Shown here: one piece after another, positions 15,940-20,838 of the stretch
How the letters are laid out: each line of letters opens with the position of its first letter
How positions within the stretch are numbered: the first letter of the stretch is position 1
Source of the DNA: Streptomyces sp. NRRL S-118
Lineage (GTDB): Bacteria; Actinomycetota; Actinomycetes; Streptomycetales; Streptomycetaceae
Length of the DNA: 20,838 bases
Reading direction: 5' to 3'
Assembly (NCBI RefSeq): GCF_000716335.1
Contig: NZ_KL591015.1
Coordinates: forward strand, 128,195 to 149,032
The notes under the pieces: model-generated
What the model was told of the DNA's origin: nothing
Databases searched by the model: none
The model's input: only the letters and a program-made list of their open reading frames with translations
Translations under genes and position numbers: made by a program

Positions 15940-15979
15940 ACCGTACGGTACCGTACGGTGAAACATACGCTCCCGTATG
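15940..15979. promoter_or_regulatory. Double palindromic operator between tetR and SRPBCC gene
   Basis: ACCGTACGGT, itself a perfect palindrome, occurs twice back to back at 15940-15949 and 15950-15959, forming a perfect 20-bp palindrome. A second dyad, CATACG-CTCC-CGTATG, follows at 15964-15979 and runs into the ribosome site of the plus-strand gene. Both share the CGTAYGG-like half site, so they are probably two TetR-dimer sites controlling both divergent genes. Confidence 0.7.
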
Positions 15980-15991
15980 GAGGTGTGCGGC

Positions 15992-16885
15992 ATGCGCACG
16001 GTACGGAACGTTCACCAGCGGATCATCGACGCCCCGCCCGCCGCGGTCGGCGCCCTCCTCGACCGGCTCGCCGGCGAGGACGACCCGCTCTTCCCCACGC
16101 CTGCCTGGGAGGCCATGCGCTTCGACCGGCCGCTCGGCGTGGGCGCCGACGGCGGCCACGGCTCGGCCCGCTACCACGTCTCCGCCTACGAGCCCGGCCG
16201 CAGCATCCGGTTCGACTCCCCGGGCCTGAACGGCTACCACCGGTTCGACGTGCAACCCCTCGACGGGGGCGCGCGGTGCCGCCTCGTCCACACGCTCGAG
16301 ATGCGTCCGGGAATGGCCGGAACCTTGTCCTGGACGCTGGCCGTCCGCCCGCTCCACGACGTCGTCGTCGAAGAGATCCTCGACAACGCGGAGCGCGCCG
16401 CGACCGGCCGCCTGACCCGGCCCGCCACCCGCTGGTCGCCGTGGGTCCGGCTGCTGCACCGGCTGTCCTACCCCCGCCCCGTCGCCGCCGGCGTCCCGCA
16501 GGAGGCCCGCCTGGCCCGCGGCGCCTTCGACCGCACCGACTTCTCCGACGCGTGGCGCCTGCCGCTCGAACGCGGCATGGACCGCGACCCCGGAGCCTGG
16601 CGCGGCGTCCTGCCCTTCCCCGTCCGGGCGGCCGACGGCCGTGAGGTGCTCCTCGGGCAGGACGCGCGGCACCTGGACTTCCGTGCCTCCGTGCTCGTCG
16701 GCGACGACGACGTCACGCTCACCACGGTCGTCCGGACCCGCACCGCTCTCGGCCGGCTGTACTTCGCGGTCGTCCGCCACCTCCACCCGTACGCCGCCCG
16801 CACCGCGCTGCGCCGCCACCACCGGCGGCTCGCGCTCGCCGCACCGACCGCGGGGGAGCGGCACCGCCGGCGCGTCACGCGCTGA
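15992..16885 (+). CDS. SRPBCC-like plus DUF2867-like two-domain protein
   Basis: A 297-residue protein. The start is ATG 15992, 8 nt after GGAGG (15979-15983); the ATG at 15977 lies inside the operator and before that ribosome site. Residues 1 to about 145 (VHQRIIDAPPAAV... YEPGRSIRFDS ... RCRLVHTLEM) resemble the SRPBCC helix-grip fold that binds hydrophobic ligands. Residues from about 165 onward (DFSDAWRLPL ... FRASVLVGDDDVTLTTVV ... GRLYFAVVRHLHPY) resemble DUF2867. Both are from pattern recognition, not a search. No signal peptide is seen. It is divergent from the TetR gene and probably repressed by it, perhaps to handle a small hydrophobic compound. Its 3' end overlaps the convergent P450 gene by 11 bp. 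Confidence 0.8.
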   Translation: MRTVRNVHQRIIDAPPAAVGALLDRLAGEDDPLFPTPAWEAMRFDRPLGVGADGGHGSARYHVSAYEPGRSIRFDSPGLNGYHRFDVQPLDGGARCRLVHTLEMRPGMAGTLSWTLAVRPLHDVVVEEILDNAERAATGRLTRPATRWSPWVRLLHRLSYPRPVAAGVPQEARLARGAFDRTDFSDAWRLPLERGMDRDPGAWRGVLPFPVRAADGREVLLGQDARHLDFRASVLVGDDDVTLTTVVRTRTALGRLYFAVVRHLHPYAARTALRRHHRRLALAAPTAGERHRRRVTR

Positions 16886-18086
16886 ACGACACCGGCAGCG
16901 CGCTCACGCCCCGTACGAAGGTGGACGCCAGCCGCGGCGCCGGGCCCGTCACCTCGAAGGACGTCACCCGGTTCCGCAGCTCGGCGAGCATCGCGCGGAT
17001 CTCCACCCGCGCCAGCTGGGCCCCCAGGCAGAAATGCGGGCCGAAACCGAACGTCACATGGCGGTTGGGGTCGCGGCCGATGTCGAACGCGTCCGGGTCG
17101 GCGAACGCCTCCTCGTCGAAGTTCGCCGACGCGCACCACAGCGTGACCGCGTCCCCCGCCGCGATCCGCACGCCGTCACCCAGCTCCGTGTCCGCCGTCG
17201 CCGTACGCCCCACATGGGCCACCGGCGTCGTCCAGCGCAGGACCTCCTCGGTGGCCGGGCCGACCAGCGACGCGTCGGCCCGCAGCCGCCGCCACTGGCC
17301 GGGGTGCTCGGCGAGCGCCAGCAGCCCGCCCGCCAGTGCCAGCCGCGCCGTCTCGTCACCGCCGATGATGAGGTTGTAGCAGGTGGACAGCACCTCCTCC
17401 TCGGTGAGCGGACGCCCGTCCACGGTGCTGCCCACCAGCAGGCTGACGATGTCGCTGCCGGGCGCCGTCCGCCGCTCCGCCGCCAGCCGCAGGTAGTACT
17501 GCATGATCTCGCTGCGCGCGATCCGCACCTCCAGCGAGGCCGCCTCGTCCTGTTCGCCGAGCATCGCGGCGTTCGTCAGCTCCAGTACCCGTGCCCGGTC
17601 GGTCTCCGGCACGCCCAGCAGCTCGCAGATCGCCCGCAGTGGCACCTGCGCGGCCACCTCCGTCACGAAGTCCCCGCCGCCCCGGGCCACGAGCCCGCCG
17701 AGCAGCGCCCGTGTGGAGCGGGCGATCGAGTCGGTCACCGGGCCCAGCTGCCGCGGCCCGAACCCGCCGGACAGCAGCCGCCGCAGTGCCCCGTGGCGCG
17801 GCCCGTCCGTCACGACGAGCATCGTCCCGGCGCCCCGGTCGTACCCCTGGAGCAGGGTGGCCAGCATGTTCCCGCCCTCGGACGAGAAGGTCCCCGGATC
17901 GCGCAGCGCCCGCTGCACGTCCGCGTGGCGCGTCACGACCCAGCAGCCGGGGACGGCCGCGCCGTGCGCCCGGTCCACCGGCTGCCACCGCACCGGTTCG
18001 CGGCGGCGCAGCTCGCGCCACACCGCGCGCAGGTCCTGCCCGGCGTGCACCGCCGGATCGAGCAGGTCCACCACCGTGCCGCTCAC
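16875..18086 (-). CDS. Cytochrome P450, biosynthetic-cluster associated
   Basis: A 403-residue soluble bacterial class I P450. Motifs: I-helix GGDET at 242-246, ExxR at E281-R284, and the heme loop FGFGPHFCLG with the axial cysteine C353. The residue after GGDET is Ala where many family members have Thr; T246 itself, needed for oxygen activation, is present. It needs ferredoxin and a reductase, not encoded nearby. GTG start (18084-18086) overlaps the KS-ACP stop by 4 bp, so it belongs to the same operon and probably oxidises the carrier-bound or released product. An A-PCP protein plus P450 recalls systems that beta-hydroxylate aminoacyl-PCP (NovH/NovI type), but that is only an analogy. Its 3' end overlaps the convergent SRPBCC gene. 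Confidence 0.94.
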   Translation of the reverse strand: MSGTVVDLLDPAVHAGQDLRAVWRELRRREPVRWQPVDRAHGAAVPGCWVVTRHADVQRALRDPGTFSSEGGNMLATLLQGYDRGAGTMLVVTDGPRHGALRRLLSGGFGPRQLGPVTDSIARSTRALLGGLVARGGGDFVTEVAAQVPLRAICELLGVPETDRARVLELTNAAMLGEQDEAASLEVRIARSEIMQYYLRLAAERRTAPGSDIVSLLVGSTVDGRPLTEEEVLSTCYNLIIGGDETARLALAGGLLALAEHPGQWRRLRADASLVGPATEEVLRWTTPVAHVGRTATADTELGDGVRIAAGDAVTLWCASANFDEEAFADPDAFDIGRDPNRHVTFGFGPHFCLGAQLARVEIRAMLAELRNRVTSFEVTGPAPRLASTFVRGVSALPVSFSA

Positions 18087-20143
18087 GATCCCGACTCCTC
18101 GGCCTCGAACTCGTCGAGCAGCGCGTCCAGTTCGCCGTCCCCGGCCCGCAGCGCCACGATCCGCTCCACCATCGCGCCGAGCGTGAGCTGTTCCAGGAAG
18201 AGGTCGATGGGGACGTCGACGCCGAATTCGTCCCGCATCCGCCCCACCAGGTGCACCGCGGTGAGCGAATCGCCGCCCGCCTCGAAGTACGTCCGGTCCA
18301 GGCCGCCGCCGGCCCCGTCGGTCGCGTCCAGCCCGAGCGCCTCACGCAGCGCCGCCGCCACACCCGCTGCCATGCCCGCTTCCGTACCGCCCTCCGTACC
18401 GCTCTCCGTACCGCTCTCCGCACCGGTTTCGCGGACGGCTTCCGTACCGGCTTCCGCTCGGGGTGCGGAGGCCCGTGCCGCCTCCGGGGCGAGGGACAGG
18501 GCGCCGTGGCGCTCGCCCGCGAAGGGGTACCCCGGCAGGTTCACCCGGCGCACCCCGCGCGGCGCGGCCGGCGCGGCGGCCTCCTCGCCCGCCAGCCACG
18601 CCTCGCCCAGCGGATGCGGGTCCCGCACACCGGCGGCCAGTTTCTCCGCCGCCTCCGCCGCCCCGGCGGCCACCACGTAGGTGCGCACGGGCAGCGGGGT
18701 GCGCCCGGTCCACAGGGTGTGCGCCACCGCGGCCGGCGACGGGGCGCCCGGCGCCCCCAGCACGTCCGCCAGCGCACGGCACAGCACCCGCAGCTGCTCC
18801 TCCGTACGGGCCGACAGCGGCAGCACGACCGGGGCGCCGCCGTCCTCCGCGGCGGCCGGCCGGCGCGGCGCCTCCTCCAGCACCACGTGCACGTTCGTAC
18901 CGCCGATCCCGACCGAGGTCACGCCCGCCAGGCGGCCCGGCCGGTCCGCCGGGCGCGGCCACGGTGCCGCCCGGGTGACGAGCCGGAAGGGGGACGACGC
19001 GAGAGCGGGGTGCGGGGCGGTGACGTTCACCGTCGGCACGAGCGTGGCGTGCTCCAGCATCAGCACCGTCTTGATGAACGCGGCGATGCCCGCCGCGGCG
19101 TCGAGGTGCCCGATGTTCGACTTGACGGAGCCCAGCCCGATCCCGGCACCGTGCCCCCGCGCGTCCGCGAACGCCGCTCCCGCGGCCGCCAGTTCGATCC
19201 GGTCCCCGAGCTCCGTGCCCGTCCCGTGCGCCTCCAGGTACTGGGCCCGCGCCGGGTCCAGGCCCGCCGCCGCCCACGCCTCCGTGATCGCCGCCGTCTG
19301 CCGGTCCACGCCCGGCGCCGTGAACCCGACCTTCGCCGAGCCGTCGTTCGTCACCGCCGACCCGCGCACCACCGCCCGCACCGGGTCGCCTTCCGCCAGC
19401 GCGTCCTCCAGGCGCCGCAGCACGACCACACCGACGCCGTTGCCGGGGACCGTGCCCGCCGCCTTCTCGTCGAAGGGCCGGCACCGCCCGTCCGGTGAGA
19501 AGATCCCGCCCTCGACGTGGACGTAGCCCGCGGGCCGCACGGAATCGACGGACACGCCGCCCGCCAGCGCCGTGTCGCACTCGCCCAGCAGCAGTGCCTG
19601 CGCCGCCAGGTGCACGGCGGTCAGCGAGGTCGAGCAGGCCGTCTGGACGTTCATGCTCGGCCCGTCCAGGCCCAGCCGGTAGGAGATCCACGGGGCGAGG
19701 AACTCCCGGTCGGTGAGGATCCGCACCTGCGTCGCGCCGATCCGCGCCGCCAGACCGCGGTCCGTGGCGGCGGCGAGCATGTGCCCGGTGGGCGAGCCGC
19801 CCACGTACACACCCGTACGGGCGGGCGCGCGCAGCGGGTCGTACCCGGCGTCCTCCAGCGCCGCCCACGCCGTCTCCAGCAGCAGCCGGTGCTGCGGGTC
19901 GAGCGCCGCGGCCTCGGTGGCGTTGAACCCGAACAGCCTCGCCTCGAAGCGGTCGGCGTCCGCGAGGATCCCCTTGCTGCCCACCTCGTGCGCCGGTGCG
20001 TCGAAGTCCGTGAGGGAGCAGACGCCGTCGCGCAGGTTCGCCCAGTACGCGTCGAGGCCGGGGGCGCCGGGGAACCGGCCGCTCATCCCCACGACGGCTA
20101 TCGCGCCCTCGGGCACCTGGTCATCCTGCTCTGCCTGGTCCAT
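18083..20143 (-). CDS. AT-less polyketide synthase, KS-ACP
   Basis: A 686-residue protein. The ketosynthase (about 12-425) has an intact triad: C170 in TACSTS, H306 in EAHGTGT and H346 in SNIGHLDAA. Residues 440-505 resemble the KS-AT linker (LPLSARTEEQL, AAVAHTLWTG). Then, without any AT, comes the motif LPGYPFAGERH (536-546) that normally follows an AT. A repeat-rich linker (about 560-590) leads to a carrier domain with S626 in AGGDSL as the phosphopantetheine site. There is no KR, DH or TE. The extender must be loaded in trans. Start ATG 20141-20143 is 3 bp after the NRPS stop, with GGAAAGG about 10 nt upstream. The KS sequence (GIFSPDGRCRPFDEKA, TNDGSAKVGFTAP) resembles those of hybrid NRPS-PKS and trans-AT systems. 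Confidence 0.92.
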   Translation of the reverse strand: MDQAEQDDQVPEGAIAVVGMSGRFPGAPGLDAYWANLRDGVCSLTDFDAPAHEVGSKGILADADRFEARLFGFNATEAAALDPQHRLLLETAWAALEDAGYDPLRAPARTGVYVGGSPTGHMLAAATDRGLAARIGATQVRILTDREFLAPWISYRLGLDGPSMNVQTACSTSLTAVHLAAQALLLGECDTALAGGVSVDSVRPAGYVHVEGGIFSPDGRCRPFDEKAAGTVPGNGVGVVVLRRLEDALAEGDPVRAVVRGSAVTNDGSAKVGFTAPGVDRQTAAITEAWAAAGLDPARAQYLEAHGTGTELGDRIELAAAGAAFADARGHGAGIGLGSVKSNIGHLDAAAGIAAFIKTVLMLEHATLVPTVNVTAPHPALASSPFRLVTRAAPWPRPADRPGRLAGVTSVGIGGTNVHVVLEEAPRRPAAAEDGGAPVVLPLSARTEEQLRVLCRALADVLGAPGAPSPAAVAHTLWTGRTPLPVRTYVVAAGAAEAAEKLAAGVRDPHPLGEAWLAGEEAAAPAAPRGVRRVNLPGYPFAGERHGALSLAPEAARASAPRAEAGTEAVRETGAESGTESGTEGGTEAGMAAGVAAALREALGLDATDGAGGGLDRTYFEAGGDSLTAVHLVGRMRDEFGVDVPIDLFLEQLTLGAMVERIVALRAGDGELDALLDEFEAEESGS
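18381..18464 (-). repeat. 12-bp minisatellite in the KS-ACP linker
   Basis: Seven tandem 12-nt units (plus-strand consensus TCCGTACCGCTC, first three nearly identical, later ones decayed) lie in frame in the KS-ACP gene. They encode a 4-residue repeat of the SGTE/GGTE type, a flexible acidic linker before the carrier domain. Unit number may vary between strains by slippage. Confidence 0.8.
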
Positions 20144-20146
20144 CGT

Positions 20147-20838
20147 TCAGTCGCCTTTCCGGTTGCTGCGGAGCCTTCGTGCGGTGGCGGCCCGGTCCCG
20201 CCGCGGGGACCTGTCCGGTGCCCGGTGCGCCGCACCGTCCGGACGCGCGGCGCCGTCCAGGTGCGCGGCGAGCGCGGCGACCGTCGGGTGCCGGAAGAGG
20301 TCGACGAGACTCAGCGCGTCCTCGTCGTACCGGGTGCGCAGCGCCGCCAGCACCGCCAGCAGACGCACCGAATTGCCGCCCAGCTCGAAGAAGTTGTCGT
20401 GCACACCGACCCGGTCCAGGGTCAGGGCACGGGCCCACACCCCCGCGACCAGCCGCTCGGTGTCACCGTCCGGCGCGGTGTACGACTCCGCCAGGGCGGG
20501 CCGCGCCACCGGGGGTTCGGGCAGGGCGGCCCGGTCGACCTTGCCGGAGCGGTTGAGCGGCAGCGCCTCCAGCCGGACGAACGCCTCCGGCACCATGTAG
20601 CCCGGCAGGCGCTCGGCGAGCCGGGCGCGCAGCACCCCGTCGGGCGCGCCGCCGACGACGTACGCGACCAGCCGCCCGTCGCGCACCGCCGCGGCCGCCG
20701 TCGACATGCCGGGGACGCCCGCCAGCACCGCCTCCACCTCCCCGAGTTCGATGCGGAAGCCGCGCAGCTTGACCTGCGTGTCGCTGCGGCCCAGGTAGTG
20801 CAGCACCCCGCGGGCGTCGATCCGCCCCAGGTCCCCGG
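20147..20838 (-). CDS. Nonribosomal peptide synthetase, A-PCP C-terminal part (5' end outside window)
   Basis: The frame is open at the window edge; 229 residues are visible. It begins in adenylation-domain motif A7 (GDLGRID), followed by A8 (GRSDTQVKLRGFRIELGEVE), A9 (LPGYMVPEAF) and A10 (LPLNRSGKVDRAAL; K99 of the visible part is the catalytic lysine). A peptidyl carrier domain with FFELGGNS (S156) follows, then a basic, disordered tail of about 40 residues with no condensation or thioesterase domain. The protein would activate an amino or aryl acid and hold it as a thioester for the KS-ACP protein encoded next, 3 bp downstream. The substrate-specificity residues (A3-A6) and any upstream domains lie outside the window, so the substrate cannot be read here. 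Confidence 0.94.
   Translation of the reverse strand, partial: GDLGRIDARGVLHYLGRSDTQVKLRGFRIELGEVEAVLAGVPGMSTAAAAVRDGRLVAYVVGGAPDGVLRARLAERLPGYMVPEAFVRLEALPLNRSGKVDRAALPEPPVARPALAESYTAPDGDTERLVAGVWARALTLDRVGVHDNFFELGGNSVRLLAVLAALRTRYDEDALSLVDLFRHPTVAALAAHLDGAARPDGAAHRAPDRSPRRDRAATARRLRSNRKGD

Noticed and set aside
15964..15979. CATACG/CGTATG dyad considered as a terminator
   Set aside because: It lies between divergent genes upstream of both starts, where an operator makes sense and a terminator does not.
18381..18464. Tandem repeats considered as a CRISPR array
   Set aside because: Units are 12 bp with no spacers, in frame inside a protein-coding linker, and there are no cas genes.
17591..19498. 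635-codon plus-strand frame opposite P450 and KS-ACP
   Set aside because: Shadow frame of genes with clear catalytic motifs on the minus strand.
1..20838. Searched by eye for tRNA, rRNA, insertion sequences, attachment sites and riboswitches
   Set aside because: No cloverleaf-like gene, transposase, flanking direct repeats or recognisable riboswitch core was seen; covariance-model searches would be needed to exclude small RNAs.

Overview
The window is about 75% GC, densely coded, and uses GTG starts and 4-bp stop/start overlaps. Its protein families (bacterial Ku with a split LigD, SEDS-PBP pair, A-PCP NRPS, P450) point to a Streptomyces or close actinobacterial relative. From memory, the ku/ligD neighbourhood resembles the SCO5300-SCO5309 region of S. 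coelicolor; this was not checked.

Layout. (1) 1-840: 3' end of a ferritin-like diiron protein. (2) 888-1709: proline-rich, single-pass membrane protein of unknown function. (3) 1879-3864: secreted beta-propeller protein, ending at a 17-bp bidirectional terminator. (4) 3914-6828 (minus): transpeptidase PBP and its SEDS (RodA/FtsW) glycosyltransferase, translationally coupled. (5) 6974-9090 (minus): lipoprotein and sensor histidine kinase, also coupled, with no response regulator in the window. (6) 9199-11400 (minus): large HEAT-repeat protein. (7) 11401-12340: gene-free, very GC-rich. (8) 12341-15212: non-homologous end-joining locus, with ligase and LigD-type polymerase on minus and ku divergent on plus, 41 bp apart. 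(9) 15366-16885: TetR regulator divergent from an SRPBCC/DUF2867-like protein across a palindromic operator. (10) 16875-20838 (minus): one edge of a hybrid NRPS-PKS cluster (A-PCP, AT-less KS-ACP, P450), continuing off the right end.

How the genes connect. The most interesting non-coding signal is a promoter architecture shared by two separate operons. Upstream of the SEDS-PBP operon and of the lipoprotein-kinase operon lies the same direct repeat (GTCMC-ATTTSAC-GTCMY, read on the plus strand), the same 9-nt gap, and a TAMGGT -10-like hexamer on the minus strand. This suggests the envelope sensor and the cell-wall synthase pair are co-regulated. The NHEJ genes form a complete Ku/polymerase/ligase set split over three polypeptides. 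In the biosynthetic edge, genes are packed NRPS to KS-ACP to P450 with a 3-bp gap and a 4-bp overlap, so they are probably co-transcribed. The KS protein retains recognisable AT-flanking linkers but no AT.
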